Assembly: GCA_003533545.1 (NCBI GenBank)
Contig: DQEK01000427.1
Span: 1,519-7,210, forward strand
Source of the DNA: Acidobacteriota bacterium
GTDB lineage: Bacteria; Acidobacteriota; Vicinamibacteria; Vicinamibacterales; UBA8438
Reading direction: 5' to 3'
Length of the DNA: 5,692 nucleotides
This document shows, one piece after another, positions 1 through 5,692 of this stretch (positions are counted from its first letter, which is position 1; the number at the start of each line of letters is the position of its first letter). A program made the translations under genes and the position numbers. A model generated the notes under the pieces. It searched no databases and was not told the origin of the DNA. It saw only the letters and a list, made by a program, of their open reading frames with translations.

Positions 1-1115
1 TTCTCAGCTTCCCGGACCAAGAGGCCGGCTTCGACACAGACACCAAGTTCACGACCCCAACGAGCCCACGCATCGACGCCATATCGCTGCCGCACCTCGG
101 CTAAGTCGACACCGTCCGAAAGCCTCAATCCAAGAAACATCGCGTCGGCCAGACGCTCCTCAGCCGACAACCTCCGCCGAGCCGCTACCGGACTTCGCCC
201 GGCCCCCACTCGACTGACATATTCTCCGACCTCTGCCACGTTGTGCCAGCGTACACCGCCGCGTGTCGAATGGGCACCGCAGCCAAAACCGATCCATGCT
301 CCGTCTGACCAGTATTTCAGATTGTGACGTGAGCGACATCCGCGCTTGGCAACGTTCGAAATTTCATATTGCTCGTAGCCCGCGGCCTCCAAGCGTTCGA
401 GACCTAAACGGTACATCTCCGCAGCACGATCCTCCGGCGCTTGGGACCACCCACCGCGAGCCATCTCTTCCCGCAACGGTGCGTTGGGGTATAACTCAAG
501 CAGGTACAATGAGACATGATCTGGTCCAAGGTCGGTCGACCTATCGACCGATTCCATCCACTGTCTTACCGTCTGGTTTGGTAACCAGACCATCAGGTCA
601 ATATTGATATCGTCGAATCCAGCGGCACGCGCCTGCTCGAAAGCCTTGACCGCTCGGGCGGCATCATGGACGCGACCTAGATGCTCCAGTTCTTCGTCCC
701 GAAACGACTGTACCCCGATGCTGAGCCTAGTGACACCGGCCTCAAGGTAGCCCTCAAGGCGCTGGACCGAGGCGGTCTCGGGATTCATTTCAAGCGTGAT
801 CTCCGCCTGAGAAGCAAGATCGGCTACGGCCCGACATCGGACAATTAGCGACGCGACCTCAGCCGGAGTGAGCACCGAGGGCGTGCCGCCGCCAAAAAAC
901 ACCGTGTCGACGGGGCCGAGATCGCCGCAGGTATCGATTTCGCGACCGAGAGCCTGAAGATAACTTTGCTTGCGGGCACCATCAAGCAACTCTCGATTGA
1001 AATTACAGTAGTTGCAAATAGCTTCGCAGAACGGGATATGAAGATATAGGCCGAGTGACCCGCGGTCGGCCAACGGCATCGACGCGCTATGGCGATCGAT
1101 CCGAGCTTGCATCAT
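1..1115 (-). CDS. hemW: HemW-like radical SAM heme chaperone, 3' end cut by window edge
   Basis: I translated this frame by hand. It is open from ATG 1115-1113 to the window edge, about 371 residues without stop or frameshift. It shows LYLHIPFC with the radical SAM cluster motif CX3CX2C (C30, C34, C37), followed by N-F rather than the extra cysteine of true HemN. Next come GGGTPS (75-80), LEMNP, RLSIGVQSF, NIDLMVWLPNQT, YEQYEISNVA, HNLKYW and GFGCGAHS, which are family landmarks in the expected order. The start of the HemN C-terminal domain (MFLGLRLSDGVDL) is present; the last few tens of residues lie outside. HemW proteins bind a [4Fe-4S] cluster and SAM and deliver heme to acceptor proteins; they are often misnamed coproporphyrinogen III oxidase. 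The start overlaps the upstream stop (ATGA), implying translational coupling. An in-frame ATG at 1079-1077 (residue 13) is an alternative start. YGLPGQT, usual in the family, reads VWLPNQT here. Confidence 0.93.
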   Translation of the reverse strand, partial: MMQARIDRHSASMPLADRGSLGLYLHIPFCEAICNYCNFNRELLDGARKQSYLQALGREIDTCGDLGPVDTVFFGGGTPSVLTPAEVASLIVRCRAVADLASQAEITLEMNPETASVQRLEGYLEAGVTRLSIGVQSFRDEELEHLGRVHDAARAVKAFEQARAAGFDDINIDLMVWLPNQTVRQWMESVDRSTDLGPDHVSLYLLELYPNAPLREEMARGGWSQAPEDRAAEMYRLGLERLEAAGYEQYEISNVAKRGCRSRHNLKYWSDGAWIGFGCGAHSTRGGVRWHNVAEVGEYVSRVGAGRSPVAARRRLSAEERLADAMFLGLRLSDGVDLAEVRQRYGVDAWARWGRELGVCVEAGLLVREAE

Positions 1116-1951
1116 CCCCCGGCGCGGCCACCAGTCCAACCGAGTTCTGGCTTACCTCGTTTGAGCTGCGCCCGTGCCCGCGTCGACGCACGGACGGGAA
1201 GTTTCCGTCGTGGCTGGGCGCTCCACGCACGGTAGAGGTCTTCGCTGCTCGGAGTGAACTCGAAATCTCGATAGTCAGGTCCGCTGTACTCTAGAAACTC
1301 ACACATTTCCCGCAGTCGAGAATGCATCCGGAATCCGACCCGCACCAGCAAAGAGTCCAGAGCTTCCGAGTCCGACAAATCCTCGTAGTTGGAAGTGAAA
1401 ATTGTCGGCCGGCGATCGTTATACCGGGTATTGACAACCAAGTTCATCGTTTCTTCGACCCAGTCAGTTAGCCGTTCCGCTCCAAGATCGTCCAGTACTA
1501 GCAGCTCGGCTTCCATCACCGGACGCAGCACATCCACCTCCGAGGTCCGGGTAACTGGGTTGTAGGTCGCACGAATAGTACTGAGCAAACTACGAGTATC
1601 GTAGTAGAGGCCTCGCACCCCCTTGTCGAGCACAACCTGTCGCAACGTCGCCACGGCAATATGGGTCTTCCCGATGCCCGGCGGACCGATCAGCAACAAC
1701 CCCTTATCGACGACAGGAAAAAGTTCGATGAACTGCCGCGCCTTTTCCACCGCTCGGAGCAGTTGTTCGTTTTCGTAGGTCACGAAAGACGCGAGTTCAC
1801 AGTCCCGGTACCGCGGCGGAATACGTGCTCCCGACAGCAGCGTCTGGACCACGCCCTGTCGCCAACACTCACATCGCTCTACGCGGGTTGCATCGGTCGC
1901 CGCGGCGCACCAACCGGTATCGTGACAGCGCTCACAGGACATGGCTAACAC
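1112..1951 (-). CDS. DnaC/DnaI-like AAA+ ATPase with N-terminal zinc-binding motif
   Basis: This is a 279-residue protein of the DnaC/DnaI helicase-loader type. The N-terminus has CERC-HDTGW and CEC (C6, C9, C27, C29), a probable zinc site as in many bacterial DnaC-like proteins. The AAA+ core shows Walker A GPPGIGKT (89-96), Walker B LLVLDD (150-155), a sensor-1 TSN (186-188), and an SRLREMC segment whose R212 is the likely arginine finger, followed by GPDYR as in family members. The C-terminal 35 residues are strongly basic (RRK, RARAQLKRGK), suggesting nucleic-acid contact. Family members load the replicative helicase DnaB/DnaC onto single-stranded DNA, or act in DNA transposition when IS21-linked (IstB); no transposase or IS end is visible here. 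The first possible start is GTG 1951, with ATG 1942 (residue 4) equally plausible. Neither has a clear Shine-Dalgarno, so translation is probably coupled to hspR, 21 bp upstream and in the same frame. The loader role is inferred. Confidence 0.85.
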   Translation of the reverse strand: MLAMSCERCHDTGWCAAATDATRVERCECWRQGVVQTLLSGARIPPRYRDCELASFVTYENEQLLRAVEKARQFIELFPVVDKGLLLIGPPGIGKTHIAVATLRQVVLDKGVRGLYYDTRSLLSTIRATYNPVTRTSEVDVLRPVMEAELLVLDDLGAERLTDWVEETMNLVVNTRYNDRRPTIFTSNYEDLSDSEALDSLLVRVGFRMHSRLREMCEFLEYSGPDYRDFEFTPSSEDLYRAWSAQPRRKLPVRASTRARAQLKRGKPELGWTGGRAGG

Positions 1952-1972
1952 ATCGCCGCGACGAGCGGCAGT

Positions 1973-2470
1973 TCACGTTATCTCCTGGTTCCCCTTGGGG
2001 GCCGTCCCCCGCGGCTCAGTTTGACCTGATCCCAAGTCCTCGCTCCTGGCATCACTGTGCGAACCTTTGCCGGACGCCATCGACGGATCGGCCCGCACCA
2101 AATCAGTCGGCGACGATCTTACCAGTGCCGTGCCCAAACGCTGCTCCCAATCCCCAAGACCACGGGCAAGCTCGTTCTTGACGTAGGCCATGAACTCATT
2201 GACCTCAGCCTGCATGCGGTCCATCTTGCCGCGCATGTTGAGAATAATCTCGACACCAGCCAAGTTCACACCAAGCTCCCGAGTCAGTGACAAGATCGTC
2301 TCCAACTGCCGGAGATCAGCATCAGAATATAACCGCGTGTTACCGTCCGTGCGCGACGGCGTGAGCAGTCCCTCGCGCTCGTACATCCGAAGTGTCTGTG
2401 GATGGATGTCGTAACGGCGAGCCACAGCACTGATCATGAAATAGCCCTGCCCGGTCCCTTTCCCTGGCAT
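1973..2470 (-). CDS. hspR: HspR-type MerR-family heat-shock repressor
   Basis: This 165-residue protein has the HspR signature. YFMISAVARRYDIHPQTLR (10-28) is the start of the winged helix-turn-helix, followed by MYEREGLLTPSRT and a wing GNTRLYS (43-49), then LGVNLAGVEIIL (67-77) and a helical, probably coiled-coil dimerisation segment to about residue 115. In actinobacteria HspR binds HAIR inverted repeats upstream of dnaK operons and represses them with DnaK as co-repressor. The gene lies 45 bp after dnaJ, as in the actinobacterial dnaK-grpE-dnaJ-hspR arrangement, so autoregulation is likely. The start ATG has only a weak GGAAAG (2486-2481) 10 nt upstream; an internal ATG at residue 12 would cut into the DNA-binding domain and is less likely. 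Residues 116-165 form a hydrophilic, Ser/Gly/Pro-rich tail, longer than I expect for the family. Confidence 0.93.
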   Translation of the reverse strand: MPGKGTGQGYFMISAVARRYDIHPQTLRMYEREGLLTPSRTDGNTRLYSDADLRQLETILSLTRELGVNLAGVEIILNMRGKMDRMQAEVNEFMAYVKNELARGLGDWEQRLGTALVRSSPTDLVRADPSMASGKGSHSDARSEDLGSGQTEPRGTAPKGNQEIT

Positions 2471-2515
2471 CCGTGACTCGCTTTCCGTTCCACTAAGGAA
2501 TCGAGTGCCCGGGTC

Positions 2516-3613
2516 TTACCCAAGCAGCTCCGCTCGCACATCCTCGGAATTGACTCGGCCAAACTCGCGCATCAGCTCCTTCGACCGCTCATCCAGAATC
2601 CGCGGCAGCACGATTCGCACACTGACAACCAAGTCGCCGCGCTCTCCGGACTGTGGCGACGGCGCCCCGCGGCCCCGCAAACGGAACCGCTGACCAGACT
2701 GAGTGCCGGGTGGAACACGTACCGTGGCACTCCCACTGACAGTCGGCACTTCGACCCGCGCTCCCAACGCCGCCTCATGTACCGCAATCGGCACGACGAG
2801 CCGTAAGTCGTCGCCATCCCGCTCAAACACCGGGTGGGGTTCAACCGTGACCGTAACGTAGAGATCGCCCGCCTCGCCCCCGCGAGAACCAGCACTTCCC
2901 TGTCTCGCCATTCGGAGACGCATCCCGTCGATGACACCAGCCGGTATGGGCACGACGACCACCTCGGTCCGTGAAACCACCCCTTCGGTTCGACACGCAC
3001 CGCAGGGACGCTGGCTCCGTCGCCCAGAACCGCGGCACTGCACGCACTGACGGGAAAACACCATATGTCCCCGGGTCCAACGCAACTGGCCACTACCCGC
3101 GCACTCGGGGCAGCGAACCTCCACATCCCGGCGCACTCCACTACCACCGCAGACGTCGCAACGGGCGACACGCGTCAGGGTCAACTCGCGCTCCCCGCCC
3201 TTCATCGCCTCCTCAAACGCCACGCCGACCCTAGCGTGAAGATCGACACCCCCGCCTCCCGTACCGCTTGTACGGCTGGCGGCCGAGTTGACGAATACGT
3301 CGGCGAACAGATCGCCGAACGTCGATGCCGACTCGTCTCTCGCTGCCGTTATTCCAGAGAAGTCGAACCCCTGGAACTCAACCTCCCCCACCGGGGGACC
3401 TACGTGGCGACCACCGTTCACGTCGTAGTCCTGCCTGCGATCGGGGTCGATCAAAGTCTCATAAGCCTCTGTCACCCGAAGAAAAAAGGCTTCCGCCTCT
3501 CGGTCTCCTGGGTTGATGTCTGGATGGTACTTCCGAGCCAGCCGACGATACGCCCGTTTCACGTCGCTCACCGACGCAGCCCGATCGACGCCAAGAACGA
3601 TGTAGAAGTCCAT
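2516..3613 (-). CDS. dnaJ: DnaJ co-chaperone (class A, zinc-finger type)
   Basis: This 365-residue Hsp40 stimulates DnaK ATP hydrolysis and hands over substrates. The J domain (1-65) starts MDFYIVLGVD and carries HPD at 30-32. A linker follows with FDFSGI and FGDLFADVF. Four zinc-finger repeats lie at 152-211: CDVCGGSG, CPECAGSG, CVQCRGSG and a degenerate CGACRTEG. The rest is the usual C-terminal beta-rich peptide-binding domains (VPIPAGVIDGMRLRM, GDLYVTVTVEPHPVFERDGDDL, RVPPGTQSGQRFRLRGRG). The start at 3613 is chosen because it begins exactly at the conserved J domain and has GGGAG 6 nt upstream; the open frame extends to 3670, but that would overlap dnaK. It sits 25 bp after dnaK. The glycine/phenylalanine-rich region between J domain and zinc finger is poor in both residues, with only a short glycine run near 119-122. 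Confidence 0.95.
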   Translation of the reverse strand: MDFYIVLGVDRAASVSDVKRAYRRLARKYHPDINPGDREAEAFFLRVTEAYETLIDPDRRQDYDVNGGRHVGPPVGEVEFQGFDFSGITAARDESASTFGDLFADVFVNSAASRTSGTGGGGVDLHARVGVAFEEAMKGGERELTLTRVARCDVCGGSGVRRDVEVRCPECAGSGQLRWTRGHMVFSRQCVQCRGSGRRSQRPCGACRTEGVVSRTEVVVVPIPAGVIDGMRLRMARQGSAGSRGGEAGDLYVTVTVEPHPVFERDGDDLRLVVPIAVHEAALGARVEVPTVSGSATVRVPPGTQSGQRFRLRGRGAPSPQSGERGDLVVSVRIVLPRILDERSKELMREFGRVNSEDVRAELLG

Positions 3614-3619
3614 GCCCGT

Positions 3620-3624
3620 CTCCC
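3620..3624 (-). promoter_or_regulatory. Shine-Dalgarno of dnaJ
   Basis: GGGAG on the minus strand, 6 nt before ATG 3613-3611. It decides the dnaJ start against the longer open frame beginning at 3670 inside dnaK. Confidence 0.7.
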
Positions 3625-3638
3625 GACGATGGCCTACC

Positions 3639-5561
3639 TTACTCCTTGTCCTCAACGACCTCCGCGTCAACGACCTCCGCGTCGATCACCTCACCCTCGG
3701 CGGCATCCGGCGGTGGCGCGGCGCCCTCGCCGGCGGCCGCTTGGTCGCTCGCGCTCGCCGCCTCAGCCCCCTGTTTGTACATCGCCTCCGCCGCGCTGTG
3801 CTGTGCGGTTGTAAGAGCCTCCATCGCTTCGGTGAGCCCTTCTCCAGATTCTGATTCAAGCGCCTTCTTCACATCGGCCACCGCGCGTTCAATGGACTCG
3901 CGGTCCGACGCTGTCAATTTGTCTCCAGCGTCCTTCAGCATCCGCTCCGCCCCGTAAACTGCTTGGTCGCCTTGGTTGCGGGTTTCGATCTTGTCCTTCC
4001 GCTGCTTGTCTTCCTCCGCGTGCGCCTCCGCCTCCCGTTTCTTGTTTTCGACTTCCTCCTTCGACAGACCACTCGAGGCGGTGATCGTAATCTTCTGCTC
4101 TTTCCCGGTGCCCTGGTCCTTCGCGGAGACATTAACGATACCGTTAGCATCGATGTCGAAGGTCACCTCGATTTGAGGCACGCCGCGCGGCGCCGGCGGC
4201 AGACCATCGAGATGAAACTTACCCAACGTGCGATTGTCCCGAGCCATGGAACGCTCACCCTGAAGCACGTGTACTTCCACGCTGGTTTGACTATCGGCCG
4301 CCGTGGAGAACGTTTCACTCTTCCTGGTTGGAATCGTCGTATTGGATTCGATGAGATTGGTCATAACACCGCCCAGCGTCTCAATCCCGAGCGAGAGCGG
4401 AGTGACATCCAGCAAAAGGAGGTCCTTAACTTCGCCCGCCAGTACGCCCGCTTGCAAAGCCGCCCCGGAGGCCACGACCTCATCCGGATTCACGCCCTTG
4501 TGCGGTTCCTTACCGAAGAGTTCCTTAACGATAGCTTGCACGCGCGGCACACGGGTGGAACCACCGACCATTACGACCTCATCGATGTCCGATGGGCTAA
4601 GCTGTGCGTCTGCTAGTGCTTTGGTAACGGGTCCGACCGTCCGCTGGAGTAAATCCTCGACAAGCTGCTCAAAGCGTGAGCGGCTCAGTTTCATAACCAG
4701 GTGCTTCGGACCGGACTGATCCGCCGTCACGAAGGGTAAATTAATTTCGGTCTCAACCACCGTCGACAACTCCATCTTGGCCTTTTCAGCGGCCTCCTTC
4801 AGGCGCTGCAACGCCATCCGGTCTTTCCGTAGGTCGATGCCTTCACTCTTCTGAAACTCGTCAGCAATCCAATCCATGATGCTCTGGTCAAGATTGTCGC
4901 CGCCAAGGTGGGTGTCCCCATTTGTGGCCTTGACCTCGACCACTCCTTCGCCCACTTCGAGAATCGAAATATCGAACGTGCCACCCCCGAAGTCGTAGAC
5001 GGCAATCGTTTCGTTTTTCTTATCGAGTCCATACGCGAGCGCTGCCGCGGTTGGTTCGTTAACGATACGAAGCACCTCCAAACCCGCGATTTGGCCGGCA
5101 TCCTTAGTCGCTTGACGCTGGGCATCGTTGAAATAGGCTGGCACGGTAATCACCGCCTGCTCAACCGCCTGCCCGAGATGCTGTTCGGCCGCCTCCTTGA
5201 GCTTCTGAAGGATCATCGCGGCGATCTCCGGCGGGGACAATTCCTTGTCGCCAGCATTCACTCGGACGTCGCCGTTGGCTGCCTTGACCAGCTCGTACGG
5301 CACCATCTTCATCTCTTCCTTGACCTCGTCGTGCTTGCGGCCCATGAATCGCTTAATGGAAAACAGAGTGTTTTCAGGATTTGTCACCGCCTGCCGCTTG
5401 GCCACCTGCCCAACCAGACGCTCTCCAGTCTTGGTGAACGCGACGATGGAAGGGGTGAGACGGTTCCCCTCTGGATTCGTCACGACGACCGGTTCTCCGG
5501 CTTCCATGACGGAAACCACCGAATTGGTCGTACCTAAGTCAATTCCAATTACCTTACTCAT
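3639..5561 (-). CDS. dnaK: Hsp70 chaperone DnaK
   Basis: This is a complete 640-residue cytoplasmic Hsp70, the usual bacterial length. The nucleotide-binding domain has [10 protein letters not shown] (5-14), [17 protein letters not shown] (140-156), [13 protein letters not shown] (168-180), YDFGGGTFD (189-197) and [11 protein letters not shown] (332-342). The interdomain linker DLLLLDVTP (380-388) is followed by the substrate-binding domain ([40 protein letters not shown]) and the helical lid from about 500, including [14 protein letters not shown]. The segment after IKRFMGRK (70-76) keeps the roughly 20-residue insertion of diderm-type DnaK ([14 protein letters not shown]). The disordered Ala/Glu/Pro-rich tail ends in a doubled [15 protein letters not shown]. 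With DnaJ it folds and remodels client proteins, and it may be the HspR co-repressor. It is the first gene of the cluster, behind a strong promoter; GAGGAAG lies upstream of the ATG. No grpE lies next to it. Confidence 0.99.
   Translation of the reverse strand: MSKVIGIDLGTTNSVVSVMEAGEPVVVTNPEGNRLTPSIVAFTKTGERLVGQVAKRQAVTNPENTLFSIKRFMGRKHDEVKEEMKMVPYELVKAANGDVRVNAGDKELSPPEIAAMILQKLKEAAEQHLGQAVEQAVITVPAYFNDAQRQATKDAGQIAGLEVLRIVNEPTAAALAYGLDKKNETIAVYDFGGGTFDISILEVGEGVVEVKATNGDTHLGGDNLDQSIMDWIADEFQKSEGIDLRKDRMALQRLKEAAEKAKMELSTVVETEINLPFVTADQSGPKHLVMKLSRSRFEQLVEDLLQRTVGPVTKALADAQLSPSDIDEVVMVGGSTRVPRVQAIVKELFGKEPHKGVNPDEVVASGAALQAGVLAGEVKDLLLLDVTPLSLGIETLGGVMTNLIESNTTIPTRKSETFSTAADSQTSVEVHVLQGERSMARDNRTLGKFHLDGLPPAPRGVPQIEVTFDIDANGIVNVSAKDQGTGKEQKITITASSGLSKEEVENKKREAEAHAEEDKQRKDKIETRNQGDQAVYGAERMLKDAGDKLTASDRESIERAVADVKKALESESGEGLTEAMEALTTAQHSAAEAMYKQGAEAASASDQAAAGEGAAPPPDAAEGEVIDAEVVDAEVVEDKE
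3652..3683 (-). repeat. 15-bp tandem duplication in the dnaK tail
   Basis: The plus strand has two perfect copies of caacgacctccgcgt (3653-3667 and 3668-3682), with one matching base on each side. The 15-bp period keeps frame and duplicates the peptide DAEVV in the conserved acidic end of DnaK. A diverged third unit (IDAEV) precedes them. It looks like a slippage-type expansion of the tail. Confidence 0.9.
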
Positions 5562-5568
5562 TAAGTCA

Positions 5569-5575
5569 CTTCCTC
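5569..5575 (-). promoter_or_regulatory. Shine-Dalgarno of dnaK
   Basis: GAGGAAG on the minus strand. The GAGG core ends 10 nt before the dnaK ATG (5561-5559). An upstream CCT (5580-5578 region) could pair with AGG, but the hairpin would be only 3 bp and is not convincing as an RNA thermometer. Confidence 0.7.
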
Positions 5576-5604
5576 AAAGGTGTTTAGACAAATATCAGGC
5601 ATAC

Positions 5605-5617
5605 TATTGAGTCAATA
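5605..5617. repeat. 13-bp palindrome in the dnaK leader
   Basis: tattga-g-tcaata is a perfect 6-bp inverted repeat around one central base, lying between promoter and start codon. It contains TTGAGT and its mirror ACTCAA overlapping each other, the core of a HAIR half-site. As RNA the stem would have a one-base loop, so a protein-binding site is more likely than a hairpin. Confidence 0.6.
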
Positions 5618-5633
5618 AGTTAACATTGATTAA

Positions 5634-5662
5634 AGTATAAAATATGAGTGGAACGATGTCAA
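5634..5662 (-). promoter_or_regulatory. Sigma70-type promoter of the dnaK operon
   Basis: On the minus strand TTGACA (5662-5657) is a perfect -35 box, and TATACT (5639-5634) is a -10 box with one mismatch to TATAAT. They are separated by the optimal 17 bp (5656-5640). The predicted start is around 5627. A housekeeping-type strong promoter rather than a heat-shock sigma promoter fits negative control by a repressor such as HspR. A CIRCE element (TTAGCACTC-N9-GAGTGCTAA, the HrcA operator) was looked for and not seen. Confidence 0.8.
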
Positions 5663-5663
5663 A
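5643..5663. promoter_or_regulatory. Candidate HspR operator (degenerate HAIR)
   Basis: The plus strand reads TATGAGT, seven bases, TGTCAAA. Against the actinobacterial HAIR consensus CTTGAGT-N7-ACTCAAG this is 9 of 14 matches with exactly the 7-bp spacing. It covers the -35 box and part of the spacer, the position expected for a repressor site. The match is imperfect and the second half-site is weak (4 of 7), so this is a candidate only. It is supported by hspR being in the same operon. Confidence 0.45.
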
Positions 5664-5692
5664 TATATCTATTTTACTCTACGTCACTCATG

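Larger units (their letters stand above)
5562..5692 (-). promoter_or_regulatory. AT-rich dnaK leader and promoter region
   Basis: This is the only sizeable non-coding stretch. I count 32 G or C in bases 5581-5692 (about 29%), far below the flanking coding DNA. It holds the promoter, a candidate HspR operator, a 13-bp palindrome and the dnaK ribosome site described separately. With transcription starting near 5627, the untranslated leader would be about 65 nt. No gene is supported within it on either strand, and the neighbouring gene to the right is outside the window. Confidence 0.75.

Noticed and set aside
1112..1951. IstB of an IS21-type insertion sequence
   Set aside because: IstB is related in sequence, but no istA transposase, terminal repeats or target duplication are visible, and the gene sits inside a co-directional operon with an N-terminal zinc motif.
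3614..3670. Upstream extension of the dnaJ frame by 19 residues
   Set aside because: It overlaps the end of dnaK. The J domain and a good GGGAG site both place the start at 3613.
3963..4616. Long plus-strand open frame of 217 codons, and similar ones at 3065-3814 and 4908-5537
   Set aside because: They lie entirely opposite dnaK and dnaJ, whose proteins are conserved end to end. Their products are Arg/Pro/His-rich shadows without recognisable motifs.
5570..5581. RNA thermometer masking the dnaK ribosome site
   Set aside because: The only local pairing is a 3-bp CCT/AGG stem with a 3-base loop, too weak to argue for.
5590..5612. Second promoter using TTGACT in the palindrome as -35
   Set aside because: No acceptable -10 box lies 15-19 bp downstream on the minus strand.
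5644..5692. Short plus-strand frame MSGTMSNISILLYVTH, possibly a divergent gene running off the right edge
   Set aside because: It has only about 16 codons, lacks a convincing ribosome site and lies on top of the dnaK promoter.
5562..5692. CIRCE element for HrcA control
   Set aside because: No TTAGCACTC or GAGTGCTAA-like arms at the 9-bp spacing were found.

Overview
The window is one tightly packed minus-strand gene cluster, read from right to left: dnaK, a zinc-finger dnaJ, an hspR-type MerR repressor, a DnaC/DnaI-like AAA+ helicase-loader protein, and the heme chaperone/radical SAM gene hemW, which runs off the left edge. Junctions are +25 bp, +45 bp, +21 bp and a 4-bp ATGA overlap. No terminator-like structure separates the genes, so they probably form a single operon. 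No convincing plus-strand gene is present.

The right end (5562-5692) is a non-coding, AT-rich leader. It is about 29% GC over the last 112 bases, against visibly GC-rich coding DNA elsewhere. It carries a near-consensus sigma70 promoter on the minus strand (TTGACA, 17 bp, TATACT), a leader of about 65 nt and a Shine-Dalgarno for dnaK. A degenerate match to the HspR operator (HAIR, CTTGAGT-N7-ACTCAAG) overlaps the -35 box with the exact 7-bp spacing. This suggests an autoregulatory loop: HspR, probably with DnaK as in actinobacteria, represses its own chaperone operon until heat titrates the chaperone.

Organism: an HspR-controlled dnaK-dnaJ operon is best known from actinobacteria. However, this DnaK carries the approx. 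20-residue insertion after the IKRFMGRK segment that is typical of diderm-type DnaK and absent from low- and high-GC Gram-positive DnaK. Together with the missing grpE and the DnaC-like/hemW tail, this fits a non-actinobacterial lineage such as Chloroflexota. That placement is inference from the proteins as I remember their families, not the result of a search.

Functionally, the operon joins protein folding (DnaK/DnaJ), its heat-shock repressor (HspR), a probable replicative-helicase loader and a heme-trafficking radical SAM protein. The last two are the unusual part, because DnaK/DnaJ are known to remodel helicase-loader complexes in the phage lambda system. I see no new defence system, CRISPR array, mobile element or RNA gene. 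The interest lies in the operon composition and the regulatory leader.
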